Shown here piece by piece: positions 1 to 10,733 of a stretch of DNA of 64,000 nt. The stretch spans positions 18,035,933 to 18,099,932 of the forward strand of contig NC_090174.1 of NCBI RefSeq assembly GCF_024679245.1, written 5' to 3'. The DNA is from Pseudorasbora parva. Lineage: Eukaryota > Chordata > Actinopteri > Cypriniformes > Gobionidae. The first letter of the stretch is position 1; each line of letters opens with the position of its first letter. Both the position numbers and the translations under genes were made by a program. The notes under the pieces were generated by a model. The model searched no databases. It had not been told where the DNA came from and was given only the letters and a program-made list of their open reading frames with translations.

Positions 1-584
1 GGAGGGTTCCACTCGAGCCCTACGCTTGCGGCGGCCCGGGAAAGCATAGCCGTAAGCTCTGGGTCAGACTCGGGCAACGCTGTCACACCCGAAGGGGGCA
101 GCGCAGCCGAATCCTCATCCTCAGAGCCCATTAGCTCGTCCCCCGATGCAGCGACCGACATCCTGTCTTCCGCCGGAGCCCCAAAGGAAACGGCTGGCAC
201 TCCACGTGAGAGGTCAGCACGCTCCTCCGGAAACTCCACCGGCGCAGCGGAGGGGGGAGGGGCCCGAGGAGCCATATGACCCGGCGGGTTTGCCCTGACC
301 GTCACCCTCAGGTCCCCACCCAAGTCATCAGCCAGAGTAGCAGCCCTCTGCTTAGGCGCAGAAGGACCGCTAGACCGGGGGATGCGCGAGGGTGCTCCAC
401 TTGCCTTGAGGTATTGGAGTCTGGACCGTAACACTGCGATGGTCATGTTCCCGCAATGGGAACATGAGTCATTCACGAACGCAGCCTCTGCGTGCTGAGT
501 GCCCAGACACGAGAGACAACGAACATGACCGTCAAGCGGGGACAGAAAGCGACCGCACCCAGAAACACACGGTTTGAATGACAT
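1..584 (-). CDS. DIRS ORF1 (Gag-like), intact, C-terminus beyond window
   Basis: Reading down from the ATG at 584-582 the frame stays open for 194 codons to the window edge, with no stop or frameshift. The N-terminus begins MSFKPCVSGCGRFL and holds paired cysteines (CVSGC, RCLSC, SCSHC) that could bind zinc. A Ser/Pro/acidic-rich middle follows, then the conserved DPELTAMLSRAAA block. It corresponds to the frameshifted ORF1 at 26427-27022. The intact frame suggests a younger copy than that one. A capsid-like role is inferred from position in DIRS elements. Confidence 0.8.
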   Translation of the reverse strand, partial: MSFKPCVSGCGRFLSPLDGHVRCLSCLGTQHAEAAFVNDSCSHCGNMTIAVLRSRLQYLKASGAPSRIPRSSGPSAPKQRAATLADDLGGDLRVTVRANPPGHMAPRAPPPSAAPVEFPEERADLSRGVPAVSFGAPAEDRMSVAASGDELMGSEDEDSAALPPSGVTALPESDPELTAMLSRAAASVGLEWNP

Positions 585-935
585 CTTGAAAAAGACGCAG
601 GGTCAAACCGTGTTGCTCTTTTAGGATGGAAAACTGCTCTTTTAGTTGTGCTGAAGCACTCAGGGAGATGACCGCGGTCAGCACGCAGTCCGAATGCAAG
701 CCTGCGTGTGACACTCAAACAGGGGGAAAACGCCCAGCGAACCAACAATGGAAGCTCTTTTATATTGAATACAAACAATTGCAACTTGGTCGGTCTCTCG
801 CTGAGAAGCGCTGTAACACCCGCACTGGCAGTTCTCCTTCCTCTTTCTCCAAGACTCAGTCTTAAACACTCTTCGTGGAAACAGAATGAACTGTTCGGCT
901 CCGAAGTTGAAAGCATTTGATCTACCATTCCACTT

Positions 936-945
936 CCTATTTATA
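936..945 (-). promoter_or_regulatory. TATA-like box in DIRS terminal repeat
   Basis: The minus strand reads TATAAATAGG about 350 bases upstream of the ORF1 ATG, in the repeat where DIRS transcription should start. The second copy has GTATATAAGG in the equivalent place (about 26139-26148). Confidence 0.5.
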
Positions 946-1101
946 CCCGCGCTGCGGGGCGGAGCGTGGAATGTGTGGATCACATGCCAATCTCCGATTG
1001 TCTCGTTTTTTACACTCGAAGTGGATAGGTCTCTGAGGGCAGATCCCAATTCGTCGGTTCAGTTCTGACGTACGTCGAACGTGACCGACTGAAAGGGAAC
1101 T

Positions 1102-1640
1102 TTCAATTATTTGTCCAATTAACCTAATAGTTTCCCAAAAATCTCACTAAGGTGAAGTTGCATCAGTGGCAGAACAATGATAGAAGAATATTGTCTGCAA
1201 AAAGAGCTATTTTATGTTAATTTTTATACCGTCTCTATTTCTTCTAATTGTAATTGCAAATGGTTCAATGGCTTAAAGAAAAAGTAGTAGGAGGTAAAGA
1301 GGAGAGCCATGTCTGCATCCTCTAGAAATATTAAAACGTCTTTGATACCATATTATTAGTCAGGACCATAGCTTCTTTAGCAGAGCAATGAAATTTCAGA
1401 TCTTTAGTATTGTGTATACTTAATTTAGCCAAGGCAGTAAAGCCATTGCCTTGTTACAAATATGATAGGACAATCACCACCACCACTAAAGACTGTTGAT
1501 GATAACTAGAATATCTAAATCTCCTCATCGACATGACAATCAGTGACACTGATCCTTAACCAACCTGTCTACTGTGTGATGACTTCGATGATCTTCAACC
1601 AGATGGAACTGGACAAATACTCTGAATGTTCTGCTCTAAT
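1102..1640. other. No recognised content
   Basis: AT-rich spacer between the DIRS end and an L2 3' tail. I see no coding exon, terminal inverted repeat or known repeat core here. Confidence 0.5.
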
Positions 1641-2365
1641 ATGACTTCTGACTGAATCAAAATCATACACTGTTTGTTTGTTGGCCAGGGGAGAACTGCA
1701 CCCCGACTAAGCGTGGTTTCTTTTTATTTGGTTGCCTTTAATCCCACTCTTTAAACTCCCAAATAAAACAATTTAGTTTTTTTTCCACTTCCCTGGGGAT
1801 GGTCTCGATGGGCCTCATCCTCAATCATCTCAATAGTTCAGTAGTCAGGGCACTGATCAGGGAGTCAGCCCATTGACTTATGTTCTAATCACTGCCCTGA
1901 TTAGTGGACTAGTAAGATGATTGAAGCCCGATCTCCACGTCTGAGAAGTTTCGCTTTTTTGACGTCTTCCGTGTGTCCATGGCGTAAAATGAGGGTGTGG
2001 AGGAGGAGGAGACTTGAATATATAGGGGAGTGTTATTCTAGTGACGATCGTTTTTCAGCCGCGGCATTTATCAAGGGCAAGTATTGCGTACACCTGGATG
2101 GCAGAGGTGCGCACAGCTTCATAAATCAGGCGGTGAGAGGAGTGTAAGCATAATCTTACGCCAACATATACGCCCGTTTCTACACAAGACTGATAAATGA
2201 GGGCCATTGACACTACAAGATGGTTGAACTGAGCTGAATTACATCACTGTTATCTCCAGATCGGCTGTGCTGCTGAATCAAATTCTGTTGCATTATTTTC
2301 CTGTAAGCACTGTGAAGCAGCTTTGAAACAATCTGCATTGTAAAAAGCGACTTTGAACCACCATT
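1641..2365 (+). mobile_element. L2-type LINE 3' UTR, split by an insertion
   Basis: 1680-1735 carries the 3'-UTR motif seen in the other L2 copies (ggccaggggagaactgcacc, compare 14770 and 50100). 2220-2360 carries the later part of the same UTR (cactgtgaagcagctttgaa, then cattgtaaaaagcgact). The roughly 480 bases between them, about 1740-2218, are absent from the other copies and are presumably an inserted, unclassified element. The split order is seen directly; the nature of the insert is unknown. Confidence 0.6.
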
Positions 2366-3150
2366 TTGGAGGGTCCCCATTTAAAATGATAATAATGTAT
2401 ATCAATGACACTGCTGTATGGGTGGAAATTATTATACTACAATACTGACAATATCCTAAAAAATATTTGAGCTAAAAAACAAATCAATTTGGGAATAAGT
2501 TTGGTGTGTTGCAGAATAACACAAATAAGAAATTAGAGTTGGGTTAAGATGTCTCCATATATACAATAGGTTAAGCTCTCTCATACAATGTTGTATCTGT
2601 TTCCTAAATGAGTAGTATCACATCAGTGTAACAATCCATGCCTGGCCTTTTATAATATTTTGACTTTGTAGTGAAGCAACTAATAGAAATATATTACTAT
2701 AGAACCTGGGATCATCTTTTGGACATCACTGTATATATTAATTAAATGTATTCTCTCTGTTAGCAACTCACCTTGAATAATTACAAATCTACCAGATGGA
2801 TCCTTGATAATATCCTAAACTTGAAAAGGCATGGATGTATGTATCAAAACCATAACTCCAGTGGCTTGTGTGTTATAACACACTGAGAAAACCTATCCAT
2901 GCCACCACCTCTTTATCTTCACAACATTTTCCTTTTACATGTATGTCTCTTGCAAGAACTACACTGTTGCATGTTGTGGCTTGATTCTATGCTTCACCTG
3001 TTTTAGAATTATTTTAATTTACCAAATTTCTGCAATTCTAAGACAGAATTCTAAGTAGTTCACCCAAAAAGGAAATTTATGTCATTAATGACTCACCCTA
3101 ATGTTGTTTCACACCCGTAAGACCACAGAGAAGAACACAGTTTAAAGGGG
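2366..3150. other. Unclassified AT-rich sequence
   Basis: Mostly featureless. One possible tiny minus-strand exon lies at 2772-2814 and is listed separately. No TIRs or transposon coding sequence recognised. Confidence 0.4.
2772..2814 (-). CDS. Possible 43-bp internal exon (weak)
   Basis: The minus strand shows a pyrimidine-poor acceptor (tttcaagtttag), 43 bases readable as DIIKDPSGRFVIIQ, then a consensus donor (gtgagttgct). The peptide looks protein-like but I do not recognise the family. It is not part of the C11orf54-like protein as I know it. A chance splice pair is quite possible. Confidence 0.22.
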
Positions 3151-3500
3151 TGATGAATTGAGAAATCAACTTTCCCTTGAGCTTTTGATATATAAAAGGT
3201 AATGGTAATATAAGATTATCCTGTAAGTTTCAGAGCTGAAAACATCCTTGTTAGTCAAAGAAAAGCTTTTATAGACACCAGGCTCAGAAAACGCTGTTGT
3301 GCTTCTACTGACGTCAGTGCGCGACGAAATACCGCCTCTACAGAATAATAAGTGCGTGAAGTTCAGTAGCCCTGCCCACCGACTCATGGGATCACGCAAG
3401 AAGCAGCAATAAACAAGCTGAAGAAGATAGCAAGACACTACGCTATTCCTGGTTGTGGAAGAACACAGTCGCTGCATAAGGTTCCCTCGGATCCTAATAT
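3151..3500. repeat. Probable non-autonomous repeat fragment
   Basis: The start (aaaggggtgatgaattgag) and the 'cctgtaagtttcagagctga' stretch look like a dispersed non-coding fish repeat. No partner TIR is visible, so the class is open. The overlapping frames lack coding character. Confidence 0.3.
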
Positions 3501-3611
3501 TAGGAATGTGTGGATTAACTTTATTTTTAATAATAATAATAACTTTATTTTATATAGTGCCTTTAAAAGCAGCTTCTCAAAGCACTGTACATGAGAACAT
3601 AAAAATCACAT

Positions 3612-3615
<4 letters not shown>

Positions 3616-3706
<91 letters not shown>
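3616..3706. repeat. (TA)n microsatellite
   Basis: About 90 bases of pure TA repeat beside the Tc1-like element's left end. It produces meaningless long frames of alternating Ile/Tyr on both strands. Confidence 0.98.
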
Positions 3707-3709
<3 letters not shown>

Positions 3710-3730
3710 CTACACACATATACATACATA

Positions 3731-5143
3731 CAGTGCTCGGCCCCCTTGAACTTTGCGACCTTTTGCCACATTTCAGACTTCAAACAATGATATTAAACTG
3801 TAATTTTTTTGTGAAGAATCAACAACAAGTGGCACACAATCATGAAGTGGAACGAAATTTATTGTAAATTTAAAACTTTTTTTAACAAATCAAAAACAAA
3901 AAAATTGGGCGTGCAAAATTATTCGGCCACCTTAAGTTAATACTTTGTAGCGCCGCCTTTTGCTGCTGCGATTACAGCTGAAAGTCGCTTGGGGTATTTT
4001 GAACATCGAGAGACTAAAATTTTTGCCCATTCCTCCTTGCAGAACAGCTCAAGCTCAGTGAGGTTGGATGGAGAGCATTTGTGAACAGCAGGTTTCAGTT
4101 CTTTCCACAGATTCTCGATTGGATTCAGGTCTGGACTTTGACTTGGCCATTCTAACATATGTTTATTTATGAACCATTCCATTGTAAATTTTGCTTTATG
4201 TTTTGGATCATTGTCTTGTTGGAAGTTAAATCTACGTCCCAGCCTCAGGTCTTTTGCAGACTCCATCAGGTTTTCTTCCAGAATGGTCCTGTATTTGGCT
4301 CCATCCATCTTCCCATTAATTTTAATCATCTTCCCTGTCCCTGCTGAAGAAAAGCAGCCCAAACCATGATGCTGCCACCACCATGTTTGACAATGGGGAT
4401 GGTGTGTTCAGGGAGATGAGCTGTGTTGCTTTTACGCCAAACATAACATTTTGCATTGCTGCCAAAAATTTCAATTTTGGTTTCATCTGACCAGAGCACC
4501 TTCTTCCACATGTTTGGTGTGTCTCCCAGGTGGCTTGTGGCAAACTTTAAACAACATTTTTTTCTTCTTGCCACTCTTCCAGAAAGGCCAGATTTGTGCA
4601 GTATACGACTAATTGTTGTCCTATGGACAGAGTCTCCCACCTCAGCTGTAGATCTCTGCAGTTTATCCAGAGTGATCATGGGCCTCTTGGCTGCATCTCT
4701 TATTAGTCTTCTCCTTGTATGAGCTGAAAGTTTAGAGGGACGGCCAGGTCTTGGTAGATTTGCAGTGGTCTGATACTCCTTCCATTTCGAAATTATCGCT
4801 TGCACAGTGCTCCTTGGGATGTTTAAAGATTGGGAAATTGTTTTGTATCAAAATCCGGATTTAAACGTCTCCACAACAGTATCTCGGACCTGCCTGGTGT
4901 GTTCCTTGTTCTTCATGATGGTCTCTGCGATTTAAACGGACCTCTGAGACTATCACAGTGCAGGTGCATTTATACGGAGACTTTATTACACACAGGTAGA
5001 TTCTATTTATCATCAATAGTCATTTAGGTCAACATTGGATCATTCAGAGATCCTCACTGAACTTCTGGAGAGAGTTTGCTGCACTGAAAGTAAAGGGGCT
5101 GAACAATTTTGCACGCCCTATTTTTCAGTTTTTGATTACAGAA
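3731..5143 (-). mobile_element. Tc1/mariner-type transposon, right end truncated
   Basis: The left terminus begins CAGTGCTCGGCCCCCTTG next to a TA dinucleotide at 3729-3730, as expected for Tc1-type target duplication. An inverted counterpart of the subterminal 'gggcgtgcaaaattattc' occurs near 5100-5125 (gaacaattttgcacgcccta), but the sequence then changes to LINE A at about 5143. The outer right TIR is therefore lost. The element carries one decayed transposase gene on the minus strand. Confidence 0.9.
3937..4916 (-). pseudogene. Tc1-type transposase, one stop and one frameshift
   Basis: The ATG at 4916-4914 starts a Tc1 helix-turn-helix region (TVQAIISKWKEY, then a GRPSK-type AT-hook and a second HTH). 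The DDE catalytic domain follows: WSDETKIEIF, QQDNDPKH and SPDLNPIENLW supply the D, D and E of the D34E class. It ends at AAKGGATKY. Two lesions are visible. An in-frame TGA lies at 4848-4850 in a GF-x-YKTISQ context. A one-base deletion at about 4361 sits in the VW-CFSSAG segment. Everything else is readable, so inactivation is fairly recent. Confidence 0.9.
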
Positions 5144-5326
5144 GTACAGAATTAAAAAATACAACTAAAAACAAAACAAAATAAAATTACATAAAAGCTT
5201 CCCTTGATATGGGCTTCCCTATTTGAATATGTGCAACAATTTTGCATTTCGTATCTCTGCAGGCAAGGAATTCCAGGGTTTATGTGCAAGATTTGAAAAA
5301 GCCCTATCGCCTAGATTTTAGGCGAG

Positions 5327-5748
5327 TTACAGGGACAGATAAAAGACCAGCATTTCGAGATCCATTCGAGATCCAAGATTTCGAACTGGGGTGTATGGTG
5401 TCAAAAGGTCAGTCACATATTGTGGTGCCAAATTATTTAATGCTTTGTAGATCAGTAGTAAAATTTTTAAATCAATCTGAAATTTAATTGGCAGCCAGTG
5501 CAGTGATTGAAGAATAGGTGTAATATGATCTCTGGCATTGGTTCCAGTTAAAATGCTTGCCGCGGAATTTTGAACCAACTGCAATTTATTGAGATTGATA
5601 TTTGGAATTCCAGCCAGCAAGGAGTTACAATAATCAATGCGAGAAAAGACGAATGTGTTAATAAGCTTTTCTGCCACAGTAAAATTTAACATTGGACGCA
5701 ATCTGGTAATATTTCTGAGGTGAAAGGAGGATACTTTAACAGTGTTTC
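5327..5748 (-). pseudogene. LINE A reverse transcriptase C-terminal region
   Basis: Minus-strand peptide with L2-clade signatures: SRIDYCNSLLAGIPN, LNKLQLVQNSAA, HITPILQSLHWLPI and KALNNLAPQYV. The frame continues upstream (SSFHLRNITRL) until the long inverted-repeat element begins at 5755. Downstream it decays into UTR and is broken by the Tc1-like element. Confidence 0.8.
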
Positions 5749-6659
5749 TAACCTGGGTAACACTTTATAATAACGTTCAAATGTAAGTCATTTATAAGTG
5801 GTTAGTTAATGATGAACTAATCATTTACAAAACATTCATAAATGATTATCAAGTGATATGCTAACATTTTATGAATGTTTTGTAAATTCCGTTACAAGTC
5901 ATTTACAAGTGATTAGTAAATAATTAACTAATGATTTATGAAACATGACTACGCGTTCATTAATGATTAATGGGTGATTTGTTAATTAGTTTACATATAT
6001 TTAGTAGATTCAGTTATAAGTAATTTACAATTGATTAGTTAATGATGAACTAATGATTTACAAAACATGACAATGCATTTCATAAATGTTACTTTTTTGT
6101 ATGTTTTGTAGATTCAGTTATAAATAATTTACAAGTTATTAGATAATGATAAACTAATAATTTACAAATCATGATTATACATTCATAAATGATTAATATG
6201 CTAACGATTTACAAATCTGTCATAAGTTAGGCCTATCTTTAAAAAAATTGCATTTCATAAAATAATCAAACAGATCCTTAGTAAATGGTTTACTAGTTAA
6301 TATATTATTAATCACTGAAATGTTAAAATACTATTATCTCAATAAATTGTTAATCATGAACAAATGATGATCAAACATTTACCATAGTAAATGATGAGTA
6401 GCCTTTATAATGTATTGGTGCATATCCCGATGCATCAGATTAAGACGCATTTAATTCTTTGCATTTGTAAAAGTAGACATGATTTTATAAATATAAATAT
6501 GCTTTTATTTTAAAAACTGACCAAAAACAGTATAAAAGTATTAGCTCATGTTGCATTCCAATTTTTCTGAAGTCATACGAAATCTTTATGTGAAGAATCT
6601 TAATGTTCTTAATGTTTTAATCATTGAAATTATGATCCCTTCATGAACATATTTCTTAT

Positions 6660-7010
6660 ATTTATATTTCAAATAATACTCCTCCTGACTCTAGCATGAT
6701 GCAATTGGTCACATGACACATGAGAGCCAATGGCATTTTACAATCAAAGCTGACGTAATGACGCAATTGATCACGAGACACACGACAGCCAATGCTGTCA
6801 AAGCTGACGTGACGTTTCTTCCTGGCGGCAAATTTTGAAATGTGTTAATCATCGGCCGGTGGATGGACTCGACGCTGCTGATAGCTTTTGGGGATTTACT
6901 TCACACAAACCAATCGTTTGGCCTCGGGAGTCGGGACACTTGGAATATTTGTACTTTTTGAATAAATTGTTCCTGCAGTCGTATCTGCCTGTTTTTTTTT
7001 AAACGGGTAG
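6660..7010 (+). repeat. ~330-bp repeat, second copy inverted at 63640-63995
   Basis: Blocks such as gagccaatggcattttac, caaagctgacgtaatgacgc and cctgcagtcgtatctgcctg occur here and, as reverse complements and in the same order, near the window's right edge. An AATAAA just before the last block could be a polyadenylation signal, so an LTR or mRNA-like 3' end is possible. Confidence 0.7.
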
Positions 7011-7166
7011 GTTTAGGGAAGGGATTGGATATGTGACAAATAAGAGTTAAATGCTTTAAGTTATTAGATCAATTACCCATTTACACATTTCTATTGCAAC
7101 AGGTGAGGAATAGCAGAATTTAATTTACACATTTAACGTTACATTTGTTGTAGCAATCAATGGACG

Positions 7167-7412
7167 CATTTGTGATGGGTGTGAAATATCTACAAATGAT
7201 GTGTAAAACATTTACAAGTGATGAATAGTCTACACTTTAGATTAGGGGACGCTAAAAGCGATGTAAATGCCTTGTTTACGTGTACAGATCATTTGTAATG
7301 GGTAAGAAATATCTACATATGATGTGTAAAACATTTACAAGTGATGAATAGTCTACACTTTAGATTAGGGGACGCAGAAAGCATTGTAAATGCTTTGTAT
7401 ACATGTACAGAT
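7167..7412. repeat. 123-bp tandem duplication
   Basis: Two tandem units start at 7167 and 7290, with a partial third start at 7413. Each contains acatttacaagtgatgaata and ctacactttagattagggga. The unit lies in the centre of the long inverted-repeat element. Confidence 0.85.
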
Positions 7413-8458
7413 CATTTGTAACGGATGATAAAGCTTTGTAAATGATTTATTCATGCATTTACAACATCTCTAACAGGTGATAAAGACTTTAGTGTGTACT
7501 TTAATGTAAATGCTGACTGGTCAGGGTATAGACAGCTTTCTTCTCTGACACACATGGAGTCTTTAATGTGCACCTGATGCTTCACTGGAGGGTAAAAGCA
7601 GTTCACATTATCACTAGAACCCTCACAGAACACCAGTCTGGACCATTAAGTGAAAGGATTTAACTTAACACTACAATCCCCTGACTTTAAGTCATTTTAA
7701 AATGTTCATTAATTTGACAACTAGTAATTTATAATTCTTTAAAATTTAAATGCATACATTTATAAATGCATTTTGTGGGTTTTAACAAACCAGCTTACAA
7801 ATGTAATGATGCATCAATAAATTAAATATTCAATGTTAACTAATGGTTTGATCATCATTTGTTAATGATTAACAATTGTTTATTGAGATAATGGTACACT
7901 GACATTTCAGTGATTAATAATATATTAACTAGTAACTTAATAACCATTTACCAAGGATCTGTTTGATTATTTTATGATATGCTATTTTTTTTAAAGATAA
8001 CTTACCACAGATTTGCAAATTAGTATATTATACTTAATCATTTATGAATGTATAATCATGATTTGTAAATTATTAGTTTATCATTATCTAATAACTTGTA
8101 AATAATTTATAACTGAATCTACAAAATATACAAAAAAGTGACAATTTAGTAACATTTATGAAATGCATTGTCATGTTTTGTAAATCATTAGTTCATCATT
8201 TACTAATCAATTGTAAATTACTTATAACTAAATCTACTTAATATATGTAAACTAATTAACAAATCACTCATTAATCATTAATGAACGCGTAGTCATGTTT
8301 CATAAATCATTAGTTAATTATTTACTAATCACTTGTAAATTACTTGTAACGGAATTTACAAAACATTCATAAAATGTTAGCATATCACTTGATAATCATT
8401 TATGAATGTTTTGTAAATGATTAGTTCATCATTAACTAACCACTTATAAATGACTTAT

Positions 8459-9582
8459 GCACCTGAGACCCGAGTGACAACTTGTTTGACATTTGTCAGA
8501 CTCGCAAAGATGGATAGTGACTGGAGTGAGGACAGTAGTTTTGCAACAGAGCAGTCATCTAAACTAGAGGACTTTTCTCCAAGTGGACTGGAGGAGGGTG
8601 AAATATCTGTAGACACAGAGTTTGTAGGCTCAAACTGCCTTTAACTCCCGATGCGGACGATGCTTTCATTCATTCATTCATTCATGCTAGCGAAGCAGCA
8701 GCGCAAGAGAGAATGAGATCACTAACTAATCTATGAACACTGAACAGCCATATACTTATACTGAATACCACTAAAAAAGCGCAGGACCAATAAGTTCAAA
8801 CCTAATAGCCTATTACAACCGATTTCCTCATATTAAATATTCCTCATGCATTAAATAAAAGTTAGACTACATACGCCAGCAGTCTAGCACGTTACGGATA
8901 TGTTGTTTGTTACCACGGCAACCATTTGCGTGTCAGGGTTTGTCTGAAAGCCTCTGAGGTATGAAAATTATCTGTAGACATGACAGGCGGCAAAAATATC
9001 AGAAGAAAAGCTAAACATGTACTTACAACTGCATTATATATCTGTATTTTCTTAATTAGGATGTTGAAAGCAAGTGAAGAGAACTTCTAACAATGCTACA
9101 CTAACAACTATGCTAATTAACTAACTAGGCTACACAAATTAATCTATATAACTATACAAATGGCTGTGCTAACTAGATGATAATATATGCTATCCTGATA
9201 ATTTTCTATACTCGCAATTACAACTCCTGACTCACTACAGAGGTTTTGAACTGAAACAGGATGCTTTTATACCAGGGGCGTGGTGAGATCGCGCCAGGGG
9301 CGTTGTGAGTTCCCGCCAGGGGCGTGGTAGTGAGCCGTTGGAAGTACAAACCTACGTAACGAAGTACCATAACGTCCAATAGGAAAATTCAACTGCAGTA
9401 GCCACCGTTCAACCTTAAGAGGGCAGCACTAAGACGTTTTTACACCATATATTATAGAATTTAAACACTTTAAACCCAACTGTCAAAACATTTACTCGAC
9501 TCAATGAACAATAATAATAAAGCTCCATTCTTGCAGATCATTAACTAAAAAAAGTTGTTCTACGGTTTAGTTACCCTTTAAG
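8459..9582. mobile_element. MITE-like remnant ending in AAAGGGTAACTAAACC
   Basis: The right end (reverse complement AAAGGGTAACTAAACCG) abuts LINE A coding sequence precisely at about 9582. The left end is lost against the long inverted-repeat element. Inside are a short acidic reading frame (8510-8644) and a GC-richer tandem (ccaggggcgt repeated at 9273-9325). No transposase recognised. Confidence 0.5.
8510..8644 (+). pseudogene. Short acidic N-terminal fragment
   Basis: MDSDWSEDSSFATEQ leads a 44-codon acidic, serine-rich peptide ending in a stop just after VGSNCL. A similar acidic start (MESDSEEVAVG, followed by LLPYNYKPP) lies on the minus strand at about 30700-30863 in another DNA transposon. 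The two may be remnants of one transposon-associated family. Function unknown. Confidence 0.3.
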
Positions 9583-10150
9583 GAGGAGAAAGTTCTCAGA
9601 CATCCACTTCTTTACCTCAGACATATTTTGAGACAGAGTAGCGATATCAACATCAGTATTTGATTTTGAATGTACATATATCTGAGTATCATCAGCATAT
9701 AAATGAAAATTAAGACCAAGTGACCACAAAAGTTGACCAAGGGGGAAATATATATAGACTAAACAGTAATAGACCAAGTATTGATCCTTGAGGAACACCT
9801 GATTTCACCACTCCAACTTCAGATCTTGAACCCCCCAATACAACAAATTGTTTGCGGTCAGAGAGATAAGACTTGAACCAGTTTAAAGCAATCTCAGAAA
9901 CACCAAAGACATGCTCAAGACGTGAGGGTAAAGTACAATGATCAATGGTATCGAATACCGCACTGAGATCAAGTAGAATCAAAATAGATATATAACCCGA
10001 ATCTGAGACAATTAACAAATCATTTAAAACCCTTACCAGTGCTGTTTCAGCAATGTGCAACTTACGGAAGCCAGACTGAAGGGACTCAAATAGTCTGTTA
10101 ACAGTCAGATGAGCTCTTAATTGAGAAGCCACAACTTGTTCTAAATTTTC
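9583..10150 (-). pseudogene. LINE A reverse transcriptase palm region
   Basis: Minus strand: LQSGFRKLHIAETALVRV, LDLSAVFDTIDH, GVPQGSILGLLLFSLY, then after a frameshift at about 9740 NFHLYADDTQIYVH. The YADD catalytic pair is intact. The frame stops where the MITE was inserted (ENFLLLK). The pattern is typical of the L2 clade. Confidence 0.85.
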
Positions 10151-10273
10151 GAAAGAAAGGGAAGGTTAGAGAGAGAGATTCAAAACAAGACTTAAACAAA
10201 ATAGTTGGTGTGGGGTCAACAACAGAAGTGGTTATTTTCATACTTGAGACAATGTTACACAGAGACTGTGAGT

Positions 10274-10609
10274 CTAAAGTAGGAAAGTTGGAAAGTGGAA
10301 CACCAGTAAATACATAACCATTTGATGTGTTGACATTTGTACAGTGTCAATATGATTACGTATGTCCTCAATCTTGCTGTTGAAAAACTTTAAAAATTTG
10401 TTGCATAGATGAGCTGAAGCTGGCACATTTGACATATTATTCCTATTTAGGAGTTTGTTTATTGATAGAAAGAGTTGCTTTGGGTTATTTTGCTGACTTG
10501 TTATCATTTGTGAGAAATAGTCTGACCTAGCAGATACAATTTGTCCCTTATACTCAACCAATTGTCTTACCACGCCTGGTGGTGGACAGTTAAGCCAGAC
10601 ATACGCCAT
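10274..10609 (-). pseudogene. LINE A linker between endonuclease and RT
   Basis: Peptide with SARSDYFSQMI, NPKQLFLSINKLLNR and HLCNKFLKFFNSKIEDIRNHI. This is the conserved spacer of L2-type ORF2; compare LINE B at 11760-11930 (SAYFSTLLEEN, FFTSKIDNIRNK). The N-terminus of the frame is broken near 10609. Confidence 0.7.
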
Positions 10610-10733
10610 CTATGCTCAATTTTACGACAATCCAAACCAATAGATAAAATGTAATAATAAGCCAGTTACTTTGTCATTCAACTCCTCAGATAGCACACCA
10701 CAATCAAATGAAGAATGTATATGTTTAGAGAAC

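Larger units (their letters stand above)
1..1101 (-). mobile_element. DIRS-type retrotransposon, 5' end (copy 1), cut by window edge
   Basis: On the minus strand this reads as terminal repeat, TATA box, leader and ORF1, and it runs off the left edge. The outer end at about 1080-1101 (reverse complement of gaccgactgaaagggaac) matches the terminus and internal complementary region of the second DIRS copy at 25991-31604. ORF1 aligns with that copy's ORF1 through shared blocks such as SCSHCGNM and DPELTAML. DIRS elements encode reverse transcriptase/RNase H and a tyrosine recombinase and have inverted, not direct, terminal repeats. The family call is firm; how complete the rest is cannot be seen. 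Confidence 0.85.
5755..8458. mobile_element. Unclassified element with ~640-bp terminal inverted arms
   Basis: The left arm (about 5784-6422) and right arm (about 7809-8458) are reverse complements over most of their length, with small indels. For example, ataagtggttagttaatgat on the left pairs with its complement at 8430-8450. The left end starts GGGTAACACTTTATAATAAC; that outermost 30 bases has no partner on the right, so the right terminus is truncated or altered. Both arms are built from many 'taatgatttacaaa'-like subunits. The 1.4-kb centre holds a 123-bp tandem duplication and a segment related to 63640-63995. No transposase is visible; it is presumably non-autonomous. Confidence 0.75.

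Noticed and set aside
3455..3790. Open frames rich in alternating Ile/Tyr at 3455-3790 and 48080-48371
   Set aside because: They are translations of (TA)n microsatellites, not genes.
7140..7440. Regularly spaced repeats considered as a CRISPR array or satellite
   Set aside because: Only two 123-bp units with no spacer structure, in a vertebrate transposon.
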